Source: Aminobacter niigataensis
GTDB lineage: Bacteria; Pseudomonadota; Alphaproteobacteria; Rhizobiales; Rhizobiaceae
DNA: 64,000 bases
Direction: 5' to 3'
Assembly: GCF_014200015.1 (NCBI RefSeq)
Contig: NZ_JACHOT010000001.1
Coordinates: 682,001 to 746,000 of the forward strand
How positions within the stretch are numbered: the stretch's first letter is position 1; each line of letters begins with the position of its first letter. Both the position numbers and the translations under genes were made by a program. Under the pieces are notes generated by a model. That model was not told the DNA's origin, made no database searches, and saw only the letters and a list, made by a program, of their open reading frames with translations. Positions 1 through 7,730 of the stretch are shown here, piece by piece.

Positions 1-111
1 GCGCCGTTCGGCGGCGTCAAGGAATCGGGCCTGGGCCGCGAAGGTGGACATCAGGGCATCGAGGACTATCTCGATACCAAATATGTCTGCATCGGCGGCC
101 TCGGGCTTTAA
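1..111 (+). CDS. Succinate-semialdehyde dehydrogenase-like protein, C-terminus (partial)
   Basis: Only the last 36 codons are in the window, and the 5' part lies upstream. The reading frame opens with [16 protein letters not shown] and closes with a short [13 protein letters not shown]-type tail, which is the C-terminus of NAD(P)-dependent aldehyde dehydrogenases. The tail most resembles GabD-type succinate-semialdehyde dehydrogenases, which oxidise succinate semialdehyde to succinate in GABA degradation. The exact substrate cannot be settled from this fragment. A strong hairpin follows the stop codon. Confidence 0.75.
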   Translation, partial: APFGGVKESGLGREGGHQGIEDYLDTKYVCIGGLGL

Positions 112-130
112 GGCTTGATCCAGCTTCATC

Positions 131-163
131 GAAAACGCGCGGCATGTCCGCGCGTTTTCTTTG
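131..163 (+). terminator. Rho-independent terminator after the aldehyde dehydrogenase gene
   Basis: A 12-bp stem, GAAAACGCGCGG paired with its complement, surrounds a 5-nt loop (stem 131-142 and 148-159). A short T-rich stretch follows. It lies 20 bp after the stop codon and separates the dehydrogenase from the next operon. Confidence 0.7.
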
Positions 164-366
164 CCAAGATTTCTGAGGAATTGAGTCGGGAAAGACAAAC
201 AAGCCATTGTTTCAGTTGCGTTTTGTTGGGTGTAGGCCGCAGCTGTCTCTCCGTCGCTTCCTGAATGGTATTCCGCCCGCGACTGCGCCATGTTGCGGCC
301 TGTGAATCGGCGGCCTGGGACGGATCGGCTGACCGCAATCGTTGACAGCAAAGGTGCGGAGGGCAG

Positions 367-807
367 ATGGGTTCGACAGGGCGCATGGTAGTCGGGGCAT
401 TCGGCCTTGTGGCGCTGGCCGTTGGGTTTCTGGCGGTCGTCTTCCTGACCGCGCCGGCGGCACCGGGGCCGGACCTTGCACGGGCGAAGACCTCCGTTAA
501 GGGGCTCTATTCGGTCGCGATCGCCCCGGAAACCAGTGAACCGAGGCAGGGCGACCTGCATTCATGGATCGTAACGGTGACGACGCGGCAGGGCACTCCG
601 GTCGACAATGCCAGCTTCACCATCGGCGGCGGCATGCCCGAACATGCCCATGGCCTGCCGACCAGCCCCGAGGCGACAGCCTATCTCGGCGATGGCCGCT
701 ACCGCATCGAGGGCATGAAGTTTTCTATGACCGGCTGGTGGCAGCTGAAGTTCGGCATCACGGCGCCAGTTGGGGCCGACGAAGCCACGTTCAACCTTGT
801 GCTGTGA
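367..807 (+). CDS. FixH/YtkA-like membrane-anchored protein
   Basis: The protein has 146 residues. An N-terminal hydrophobic segment (about residues 8-30) probably anchors it in the inner membrane. The remainder is a beta-rich periplasmic domain with the pattern GGGMPEHAHGLPTSP and GRYRIEGMKFSMTGWW, typical of FixH/YtkA-like domains, which are often associated with copper or cytochrome oxidase assembly. A GGAGGG ribosome-binding site precedes the ATG. The stop lies 4 bp before the MauG-like gene, so the two are almost certainly co-transcribed. The conserved Met/His residues suggest metal or haem-centre chaperoning, but that is inference. Confidence 0.65.
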   Translation: MGSTGRMVVGAFGLVALAVGFLAVVFLTAPAAPGPDLARAKTSVKGLYSVAIAPETSEPRQGDLHSWIVTVTTRQGTPVDNASFTIGGGMPEHAHGLPTSPEATAYLGDGRYRIEGMKFSMTGWWQLKFGITAPVGADEATFNLVL

Positions 808-811
808 GGCG

Positions 812-2020
812 ATGAAGGGCCGGCTGCTCACCAAACTCATTGCGGCAGCAGCGCTTGCTGCTGCGATGGCGGGCTGCAGCGATGCCGATTTCACCGACGC
901 GGAAAAGCGCACGATAGCGTCGATGGCGCTTTCGGCTTTGGCGCCTCTGCCCGCGGACCCCACCAACCGTTTTGCCGACAATCCCGGAGCCGCGGCCCTT
1001 GGCGCCACGCTGTTCTTCGACACCGGGATGAGCCGCGACGGCAATGTGGCCTGCGGCACCTGCCACAAGATCGACCGCCAGTTCCAGGACGATCTGCCGC
1101 GCGGCATCGGCGTGGCGCAGACCAATCGGCGCACGATGCCGCTGGCGGGCGTGGCGCGCGATCCATTCTTCTTCTGGGACGGCCGCCGCGACAGCCTGTG
1201 GTCGCAGGCGTTGGTGCCGCTCGAGAATCCGTTGGAGCACGCCGGTACACGCACCTCTTATGCGCATTACATCAAGCGTCGCTTTGGCGAGCGTTACGAG
1301 CGGATCTTTCGGCCTTTGCCTGACCTCGACGGGCTGCCCACAAGCGCCGGGCCGTTCGGCACGCCGGCGGAGCAGGCGGCGTGGAGGGCGATGACGGTTC
1401 AGCAGCGCGATGGCGTCGATCTTGTCTTCGCCGACATCGGCAAAGCGATGGCGGCATTCGAACGCTCGCTGGTCCATGCGCCGACGCGCTTCGACCGGTT
1501 CGCCGATGCTCTTGCCAAGGGCACCGCACCGGCAGGCGATGCAGTGCTCTCCGAGGAAGAGGAGGCCGGCCTGCGACTGTTCATCGGCAAGGCCAATTGC
1601 TCGACATGCCACACCGGGCCGCGTTTCACCGACAACCACTTCCACAATACGGGCGTTCCTCCCGTCGCGGGCCTGCCCGTCGACCGGGGCCGCATCGCGG
1701 TCGTCGACGAGGTGCGGGCCGATCCCTTCAATTGCCTTGGAAAATTCCGCGACGGCGGCGAGGAGGCGTGCGGCGAACTGCGCTTCATGCAGAAGAGCTC
1801 GCCGGAACTGGTCCGAGCCTACAAGACGCCTTCGCTGCGCGGCGTGGCGGATCGGCCGCCCTACATGCATGCCGGCCAGTTCGCTACGCTCGAGCAGGTG
1901 GTCGACCACTACGTTAGGGCTCAAGCGAGCGTGGAAGGCGAGACGGAAATCCACCCGCTCCAGCTCTCCGACCGTGAGCGCGCCGCCTTGGTGGCGTTTC
2001 TCAAGACACTGTCGGACTGA
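812..2020 (+). CDS. MauG-like di-haem cytochrome c peroxidase, predicted lipoprotein
   Basis: The protein has 402 residues from ATG 812; a longer in-frame start at 770 would run into the upstream gene. The N-terminus is a lipoprotein signal with a cysteine at residue 22 after AMAG. Two c-type haem sites are visible, CGTCH at residues 81-85 and CSTCH at 263-267, as in bacterial di-haem peroxidases and MauG. These act in the periplasm, either reducing H2O2 or oxidising protein residues. There is no methylamine dehydrogenase gene nearby, so the substrate is unknown. The stop codon abuts the convergent putR stop. Confidence 0.85.
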   Translation: MKGRLLTKLIAAAALAAAMAGCSDADFTDAEKRTIASMALSALAPLPADPTNRFADNPGAAALGATLFFDTGMSRDGNVACGTCHKIDRQFQDDLPRGIGVAQTNRRTMPLAGVARDPFFFWDGRRDSLWSQALVPLENPLEHAGTRTSYAHYIKRRFGERYERIFRPLPDLDGLPTSAGPFGTPAEQAAWRAMTVQQRDGVDLVFADIGKAMAAFERSLVHAPTRFDRFADALAKGTAPAGDAVLSEEEEAGLRLFIGKANCSTCHTGPRFTDNHFHNTGVPPVAGLPVDRGRIAVVDEVRADPFNCLGKFRDGGEEACGELRFMQKSSPELVRAYKTPSLRGVADRPPYMHAGQFATLEQVVDHYVRAQASVEGETEIHPLQLSDRERAALVAFLKTLSD

Positions 2021-2473
2021 TCAGCGGTCCTTGACCGTTTCCATCGCCACAAACGTCGACGTCTGGGCAACATGGGGCAGGGCGGAGATGCGTTCGCCGA
2101 GCACGCGCCGGTAGGCGGCGATGTCTTTGGTGCGCACCTTGAGCAGGTAGTCGAAGCTTGCCGCCATCATGTGGCACTGCTCGATTTCGCGCACGGCGTG
2201 CACCGCGCGGTTGAAATCGTCGAGCGCGGCCGAACGCGTATCCGACAACTTGACCTGGACGAAGGCAACGTGGCCTTCGCCCATGCGCTCGCTGTCGATC
2301 ACCGCCTGATAGCCCTTGATGTAGCCATCTTTCTCCAGCCGCTTGACCCTTGCCTGCACCGGGGTCTTGGAAAGTCCGACTTTTGTGGCAAGCTCTGCCA
2401 TCGACAGGCGGCCGTCGCGCGATAGTGCGAACATGATGTTGCGGTCGATGCGGTCCAAATGGTCTTCAATCAT
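2021..2473 (-). CDS. putR: Lrp/AsnC-family regulator, probable PutR
   Basis: The protein has 150 residues. An N-terminal helix-turn-helix (roughly residues 20-45, LSMAELATKVGLSKTPVQARV) is followed by the RAM-type effector domain. It is transcribed divergently from putA across a 169-bp gap. This is the arrangement of PutR, the Lrp-type proline-responsive activator of putA in Agrobacterium and Rhodobacter. Its role as putA activator is inferred from that synteny. The PutA here lacks a DNA-binding domain of its own, which fits the need for a separate regulator. Confidence 0.85.
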   Translation of the reverse strand: MIEDHLDRIDRNIMFALSRDGRLSMAELATKVGLSKTPVQARVKRLEKDGYIKGYQAVIDSERMGEGHVAFVQVKLSDTRSAALDDFNRAVHAVREIEQCHMMAASFDYLLKVRTKDIAAYRRVLGERISALPHVAQTSTFVAMETVKDR

Positions 2474-2642
2474 CGAAATGGCAGCTTTGATGAATGGTGG
2501 GCTGGCAAATCCGTAGACGATTTGAGCTGCAAAGTCGAATTGTTTGGACCGGCTATATCTTGGGTGTTGTGCTAGTTTTCGACAAAAGGCTCGGCAGCGA
2601 GTTTCCCGCCGGGCATAGCCTCAACCGCTCGACAGGAACACC

Positions 2643-5600
2643 ATGCTCGCGCTCGACGCCATCCGCCAGGAAATCCGCGCCAACTATCTCCCCGACGAAG
2701 CCGAGGCGCTGAAAAGACTTTCGGCAAGCGCCAATCTTTCGGTTGAAGACCGCAAGGCGATTTCCGCCCGCGCCGCCGACCTTGTGCGTGCAGTACGCGG
2801 CTCGACCGACCCGCGGCTGATGGAGGTTTTCCTCTCCGCCTACGGCCTTTCGACCAAGGAAGGCGTGGCGCTAATGTGCCTGGCCGAAGCGCTGTTGCGC
2901 GTGCCCGATACCGAAACCATGGACGACCTGATCAAGGACAAGATCGCGCCGCACGACTGGTCGTCGCATTCGGGTGGTTCGAGCTCGATTTTCGTCAACG
3001 CGTCGACCTGGGCGCTGATGCTCACCGGCCGCGTGCTCGACGAGGGCGAGGGGTCGATCGAACGTACGCTGCGTTCGATGGTCCGCCGCCTCGGCGAGCC
3101 GGTCATCCGCACGGCGGTCGCGGCGGCAATGCGCGAAATGGGCGAGCAGTTCGTGCTGGGCCGCACCATCACCGAGGCGGTCAAGCGTGGCCGCTCGATG
3201 ATCCAGAAGGGCTATCTCTATTCGTTCGACATGCTGGGCGAGGCCGCCCGTACCGAAGCCGACGCGCTGCGCTATCATCGCGCCTATGCCGAAGCGATCT
3301 CGTCGCTCGACAACGGCACCAACGGCCCCGACATCCGCTACAACCACGGCATCTCGGTCAAGCTTTCGGCGCTGCACCCGCGCTACGAGGTCTCGCACCG
3401 GGACGAGATGCTGCCGGTGATGGCCGATCGGCTTTTGTCGCTGTGCCTTGCCGCCAAGCATGCCCGCATGGGCCTCAACATCGACGCCGAGGAGGCCGAT
3501 CGCCTGGATCTGTCGCTCGACGTGATCGAGCGCGTTCTGGCCGATCCGCAACTCGAAGGCTGGAACGGGTTCGGCGTCGTCGTGCAGGCCTACGGGCCGC
3601 GCACGGCCTTCGCCATCGACTGGCTCTACGCGCTTGCCAACAAGCTCGACCGCAACATCATGGTGCGCCTGGTCAAGGGCGCCTATTGGGACACCGAGAT
3701 CAAGCGCGCCCAGGCGCTTGGCCTGCCGGGCTATCCGGTGTTTACCCGCAAGGCCAACACCGACGTCTCCTACATGGCCTGCGCCCGCAAGCTGCTGTCG
3801 ATGACGGACCGCATCTATCCGCAGTTCGCCACCCACAATGCGCATACGGTGGCTGCCATCCTGTCGATGGCTAACGACCGCACGTCGTTCGAATTCCAGC
3901 GCCTGCACGGCATGGGCGAGGCGCTGCACGAGACGGTGCGCAAGGCCGAGGGCACGCGCTGCCGCATCTACGCGCCGGTCGGCGCGCATTCCGACCTGCT
4001 CGCCTATCTCGTCCGCCGCCTGCTCGAAAACGGCGCCAATTCATCCTTTGTGCATCAGCTGACCGATGAGGACGTGGCGCCGGAGGACATCGCCCGCGAT
4101 CCCCTCGACACCGTGGAGATGCAAGGGCCGGCCTCCAACCCGTCGATCCCGGTTCCTGCCGCGATCTTCGGCGCCGGCCGCAAGAACGCCAAGGGCTGGG
4201 ACATCACCGACACGGTGACCCTGGCCGCACTCGACAAGGCCAAGGACAGCTTCAAGGGCCCCGACAGGTGGACGGCAAAGCCCGTCACGCGCGCCGCCGG
4301 CTATGGCGCGTCGCGCAAGGTGATCAACCCGGCCAAGCCGGGCGACATCGTTGGCACAGTGACCGAGGCCGCGGCCAAGCAGGTGCCTACAGCCGTGCGC
4401 TTCGCCATCGAGGCGCAGCCGGCCTGGGCCAAGAAGCCGGTGGCCGAACGCGCTGCGATCCTGCGCCGCACCGCTGATCTCTACGAGGCGAATGCCGCCG
4501 AGTTCTTTGCCCTTGCCACTCGCGAGGCCGGCAAGTCGCTGGCCGATGGCGTGGCCGAGGTGCGCGAGGCCGTCGACTTCCTGCGCTACTACGCCGCCGA
4601 AGGTGAGAAAGCCGAGGCCGGCACCGAGGCGCGCGGCGCCATCGTCTGCATTTCACCGTGGAATTTCCCGCTCGCCATCTTCACCGGCCAGATCGCGGCG
4701 GCACTCGTCACCGGCAATTCGGTCATCGCCAAGCCCGCCGAACAGACGCCGCTGATCGCCGCCCGCGCGGTCGCCTTGATGCGCGAAGCCGGCGTGCCGG
4801 AAGACGTGATCCAGCTTTTGCCCGGCGACGGCCCCAATGTCGGCGCGCCGCTGACCGCCGATCCGCGCATTGCGGGTGTCTGCTTCACTGGCTCGACCGA
4901 GGTTGCCAAGCTGATCGAGAAGCAGTTGGCCGAGACCGCGGCCCCCGATGCGATGCTGATCGCCGAGACCGGCGGCCTCAACGCGATGATCGTCGATTCC
5001 ACCGCATTGCCCGAGCAGGCGATCCGCGACGTGCTGGCCTCGTCGTTCCAGAGTGCCGGCCAGCGCTGCTCAGCGCTGCGCGTGCTTTATGTCCAGACCG
5101 ACGTCGAAAAGAAGATGGTCGAGATGCTGAAGGGCGCGATGGATGCGCTGACCGTCGGCGATCCATGGCAGCTGTCGACCGATGTCGGTCCCGTCATCGA
5201 CGAGGAAGCGCAGACATCGATCCGCGATTACTGCGCGAAGATGGAAGCCAAGGGCAAGCTCATCGCCAAGCTGGATGCGCCTGCCGACGGCCGCTTCGTC
5301 GCACCGCATGTCTTCCGCGTGAAGGGCATCGAGGAAATGGAGCGCGAGGTGTTCGGCCCGGTGCTGCATGTCGCGACCTTCGAGGCCGATGAACTCGACA
5401 GCGTCATCTCGGCGATCAACCGCAAGGGTTACGGCCTGACCTTCGGCCTGCACACGCGTATCGAGGGCCGCGTCCAGCACATGGTCGACCGCATCCACGC
5501 CGGCAACATCTACGTCAACCGAAACCAGATCGGCGCCGTCGTCGGCTCGCAGCCCTTTGGCGGCGAGGGGCTGTCGGGCACCGGCCCCAAGGCGGGCGGG

Positions 5601-6248
5601 CCGCACTATCTCAGGCGCTTCCGCAAGGCGCCGGAAGCAGGCACTGCACTGCCGGAAGGGCACAAGGTCACGGCGACGGAACTGGTCGACAACCTTGTCG
5701 ACGCCGGCGAATGGGCAACGCGGCCGGACCGCATCGCCATCCTGCGCAAGCATCTGCGCGGCAAGGGCGCGGCTGCGATTGCCGCCGCGGCGAGCATCGA
5801 CTTCGGCCAGGTCGACCTGCCCGGACCGACGGGAGAGGCGAATACCTTGTCGCTCAACCCGCGCGGCCGCGTTCTCTGCCTCGGGCCTGACGCCGATACG
5901 CTTCTGGCCCAGGCGATCCAGGCGCTTGCTGCCGGCAATGCGGTTCTGGCGGTTGCTCCCGGCGCGCCGGCGGCGCTCCAGCCGCTGCTCGGCAAGGGCT
6001 TGCCGATCGCGGCGATCGATGGCCGGCCCGATCCGGTCGAGACCCGTGCGCTGGCTGTCGATGTCGTCGCCTATTCGGGTACGGAAGAGAGCATGCGCAT
6101 CGTCCGCAAGGTGATCGCGGAGCGCAAGGGGCCGATCGTGCCGCTGGTGAGCGAGGTGATCTACCCCGCCGCCTATGCCCATGAACGCGCCGTTTGCGTC
6201 GACACCACCGCGGCAGGCGGCAATGCCAGCCTGCTGGCGTCCGCCTGA
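2643..6248 (+). CDS. putA: Bifunctional proline dehydrogenase / L-glutamate gamma-semialdehyde dehydrogenase
   Basis: The protein has 1,201 residues. It oxidises proline to pyrroline-5-carboxylate with FAD, then to glutamate with NAD+. The proline dehydrogenase barrel occupies roughly residues 170-480. The aldehyde dehydrogenase domain follows from about 560, with its catalytic cysteine in the motif SAGQRCSALRV, and there is a C-terminal ALDH-like extension. The ribbon-helix-helix domain of E. coli PutA (1,320 residues) is absent, so this is a non-autoregulating PutA that relies on the divergent PutR. The gene stands alone, followed by a strong palindromic terminator. Confidence 0.97.
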   Translation: MLALDAIRQEIRANYLPDEAEALKRLSASANLSVEDRKAISARAADLVRAVRGSTDPRLMEVFLSAYGLSTKEGVALMCLAEALLRVPDTETMDDLIKDKIAPHDWSSHSGGSSSIFVNASTWALMLTGRVLDEGEGSIERTLRSMVRRLGEPVIRTAVAAAMREMGEQFVLGRTITEAVKRGRSMIQKGYLYSFDMLGEAARTEADALRYHRAYAEAISSLDNGTNGPDIRYNHGISVKLSALHPRYEVSHRDEMLPVMADRLLSLCLAAKHARMGLNIDAEEADRLDLSLDVIERVLADPQLEGWNGFGVVVQAYGPRTAFAIDWLYALANKLDRNIMVRLVKGAYWDTEIKRAQALGLPGYPVFTRKANTDVSYMACARKLLSMTDRIYPQFATHNAHTVAAILSMANDRTSFEFQRLHGMGEALHETVRKAEGTRCRIYAPVGAHSDLLAYLVRRLLENGANSSFVHQLTDEDVAPEDIARDPLDTVEMQGPASNPSIPVPAAIFGAGRKNAKGWDITDTVTLAALDKAKDSFKGPDRWTAKPVTRAAGYGASRKVINPAKPGDIVGTVTEAAAKQVPTAVRFAIEAQPAWAKKPVAERAAILRRTADLYEANAAEFFALATREAGKSLADGVAEVREAVDFLRYYAAEGEKAEAGTEARGAIVCISPWNFPLAIFTGQIAAALVTGNSVIAKPAEQTPLIAARAVALMREAGVPEDVIQLLPGDGPNVGAPLTADPRIAGVCFTGSTEVAKLIEKQLAETAAPDAMLIAETGGLNAMIVDSTALPEQAIRDVLASSFQSAGQRCSALRVLYVQTDVEKKMVEMLKGAMDALTVGDPWQLSTDVGPVIDEEAQTSIRDYCAKMEAKGKLIAKLDAPADGRFVAPHVFRVKGIEEMEREVFGPVLHVATFEADELDSVISAINRKGYGLTFGLHTRIEGRVQHMVDRIHAGNIYVNRNQIGAVVGSQPFGGEGLSGTGPKAGGPHYLRRFRKAPEAGTALPEGHKVTATELVDNLVDAGEWATRPDRIAILRKHLRGKGAAAIAAAASIDFGQVDLPGPTGEANTLSLNPRGRVLCLGPDADTLLAQAIQALAAGNAVLAVAPGAPAALQPLLGKGLPIAAIDGRPDPVETRALAVDVVAYSGTEESMRIVRKVIAERKGPIVPLVSEVIYPAAYAHERAVCVDTTAAGGNASLLASA

Positions 6249-6256
6249 AACGAAAA

Positions 6257-6278
6257 GGGGCAGGCCTAGGCCTGCCCC
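6257..6278. terminator. Perfect 22-bp palindrome, bidirectional terminator of putA
   Basis: GGGGCAGGCCT is followed directly by its reverse complement. It lies 9 bp after the putA stop and contains the stop codon of the convergent VOC gene (positions 6266-6268). A run of A residues at 6253-6256 gives a T-tract only for minus-strand transcripts, so it fits best as the terminator of the minus-strand haem-receptor operon and may also end putA messages. Confidence 0.65.
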
Positions 6279-6637
6279 TCGATCTCTTCCGGCGCGCAGC
6301 CGAAACGCAAAAGATTGCCGTGCGGATCGTGGATGTGGAATTCCTTCATGTTCCACGGCCGAACGGCAAAATCGCTGAGCTTCTGGATCCCGCGGGCCAG
6401 GAATTCCGCGTGGAGCGCCGGCACTTCGCCGCCCCTTATGTAGCAGGACGACACCTCCGGCAGCTTGCGGTCGTCCGATCTCCAGAAATGGATCTCGATC
6501 TCGCCGCGACGGACGATCAGGTAGTCGTTCATTTCAGGCCCGACGATCTCGAAACCGAGCCTGTCGCGATAGAAGTCGCGGCTCTCGCCGATGTCGGGCG
6601 AGGGCATGACAGGAATGCTGCGGGCGAGGTCGGTCAT
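6266..6637 (-). CDS. VOC (glyoxalase/bleomycin-resistance-like) family protein
   Basis: The protein has 123 residues, starting at ATG 6637. It has the vicinal-oxygen-chelate fold pattern, with an N-terminal strand IPVMPSPDIGESRDFYRDRLGF and a C-terminal IHDPHGNLLRFG. Such proteins include glyoxalases, dioxygenases and bleomycin-binding proteins, and the substrate here is unknown. The start lies 2 bp after the stop of the haem monooxygenase gene, so it is the last gene of the minus-strand haem-receptor operon. Its final codons lie within the putA terminator palindrome. Confidence 0.75.
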   Translation of the reverse strand: MTDLARSIPVMPSPDIGESRDFYRDRLGFEIVGPEMNDYLIVRRGEIEIHFWRSDDRKLPEVSSCYIRGGEVPALHAEFLARGIQKLSDFAVRPWNMKEFHIHDPHGNLLRFGCAPEEIEGQA

Positions 6638-6639
6638 GT

Positions 6640-6954
6640 TCAGGCGCCTTCGACGACCGAAAAACCTTCGAACTGCGGGTGGCCGACATAGGACGCCTTG
6701 GAGGAACCGGCGTTCTTGTGGGCGGCGCGGAAGTTTTCCGACTTGGTCCAGGCGACGAAGTCGTCCTGGCTGGCCCATACCGTATGCGAAGCGTAGAGCG
6801 TGTAGCCCTCAGCCTCGTTGACCGGACCGCGCAGCAGATGGAATTCGCGGAAACCCTTCATCTCGCTGAGCGAAGAATCGCGGTTCTTCCAGACGTCCTC
6901 GAAGGCCGTCTCGGAGCCGTTCTGCACCTTGAAGCGGTTCATTGCGATGTACAT
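6640..6954 (-). CDS. IsdG/HmuQ-type haem-degrading monooxygenase (ABM domain)
   Basis: The protein has 104 residues from ATG 6954. It is an antibiotic-biosynthesis-monooxygenase (ABM) fold protein. The IsdG catalytic triad Asn-Trp-His can be placed at N6, W69 and H79 with the family's spacing. Rhizobial relatives HmuQ and HmuD cleave haem to release iron. Its place downstream of a haem receptor, and opposite hmuPSTUV, supports haem-iron release in the cytoplasm. It could be called hmuQ or hmuD; I cannot tell which from one sequence. Confidence 0.8.
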   Translation of the reverse strand: MYIAMNRFKVQNGSETAFEDVWKNRDSSLSEMKGFREFHLLRGPVNEAEGYTLYASHTVWASQDDFVAWTKSENFRAAHKNAGSSKASYVGHPQFEGFSVVEGA

Positions 6955-6965
6955 GGCATTTCCTT

Positions 6966-7220
6966 TCAACGGGTCTTTCGTTGCGTTTGTAACTTGTATT
7001 GAACGCTGCGTAGCGACACGACATTGGGAGCGGACCTTTCCGCGGCCACAGCCGGGTTTGGCCCGGACTGACTTCTCGACTGATCGCGATAGTCTGCCAG
7101 TTCGGTGACGTTGGCGCTTGCCCTGATGCTCGCCAGCCGTTCGAAAAGCTCGCGCATTTCCGGCAGCAGGCCGTCGCCCGGGCGTTTCACCATCTGATCG
7201 AATTTGTTCAGTCCGAGCAT
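6966..7220 (-). CDS. Small hypothetical protein in the haem-receptor operon
   Basis: The protein has 84 residues if it starts at ATG 7220, which has a GAAAGG ribosome-binding site about 9 bp upstream; longer in-frame extensions lack one. The first 45 residues look helical (NKFDQMVKRPGDGLLPEMRELFERL) and the C-terminus is basic and disordered-looking. It sits between the exported protein gene and the haem monooxygenase gene, which begins 11 bp later. I do not recognise a domain. A role in haem handling is suggested only by position. Confidence 0.5.
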   Translation of the reverse strand: MLGLNKFDQMVKRPGDGLLPEMRELFERLASIRASANVTELADYRDQSRSQSGPNPAVAAERSAPNVVSLRSVQYKLQTQRKTR

Positions 7221-7279
7221 GCGCCTGTGCCTTTCGATGCGTCTTGCGCCAGATGACGGGAGTTTCGGCAAGGCTGTCC

Positions 7280-7726
7280 TCAGATTCCGAAGGCGATGCC
7301 GGATTTGGATTCGGTGCGCAGTGACTTGAGGCAGGCCGCGCTGGCAATGCCGGGACCGGTGCAATCGGTCGCCTGGTTGATCAGTACGCGGCTGACCTTG
7401 GCGCAGTCGGTGCCCGACAGGTCGAAGCGCGTGACCTTGGTCTTGCCGGCCGGCAGTTCCTTGAAGTCGAGCACGGTCAAACGGTCGACCACGCCTGAAT
7501 CGTTGAACAGCGCGATCTCGAACGCCGCCTTAGACAATTCGGCGCCGAGGTTGTTGGTCACCACGAAGGTGAAGCGGCAGCCCTTGTCGGAAGGCTGCGC
7601 CGCGTTGAGTTCGAGCACTAGGGCAGGGGCCGGCGGAGCGCTTTGCGCGCCCGCCGAGCCCGCTGCCGCGAGCAGAACAACCATAGCCGCGGTCAGAGGA
7701 CGGCCGTTCCTTGCTCGTCTGGTCAT
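7280..7726 (-). CDS. Exported four-cysteine hypothetical protein linked to the haem receptor
   Basis: The protein has 148 residues. An arginine-rich N-terminus and hydrophobic core ending in SAGAQS form a Sec-type signal peptide. The mature part contains four cysteines (C50, C108, C122, C132), which would allow two disulfides in the periplasm. A beta-rich stretch at residues 36-105 resembles an immunoglobulin-like sandwich. The start lies 4 bp after the receptor stop, indicating tight co-transcription. The family is not recognised; a periplasmic accessory role in haem uptake is inference from the operon. Confidence 0.7.
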   Translation of the reverse strand: MTRRARNGRPLTAAMVVLLAAAGSAGAQSAPPAPALVLELNAAQPSDKGCRFTFVVTNNLGAELSKAAFEIALFNDSGVVDRLTVLDFKELPAGKTKVTRFDLSGTDCAKVSRVLINQATDCTGPGIASAACLKSLRTESKSGIAFGI

Positions 7727-7730
7727 AGCC

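Noticed and set aside
562-1954. Long minus-strand frames over the MauG-like gene
   Set aside because: High-GC shadow frames; the plus-strand gene has haem motifs and a lipoprotein signal.
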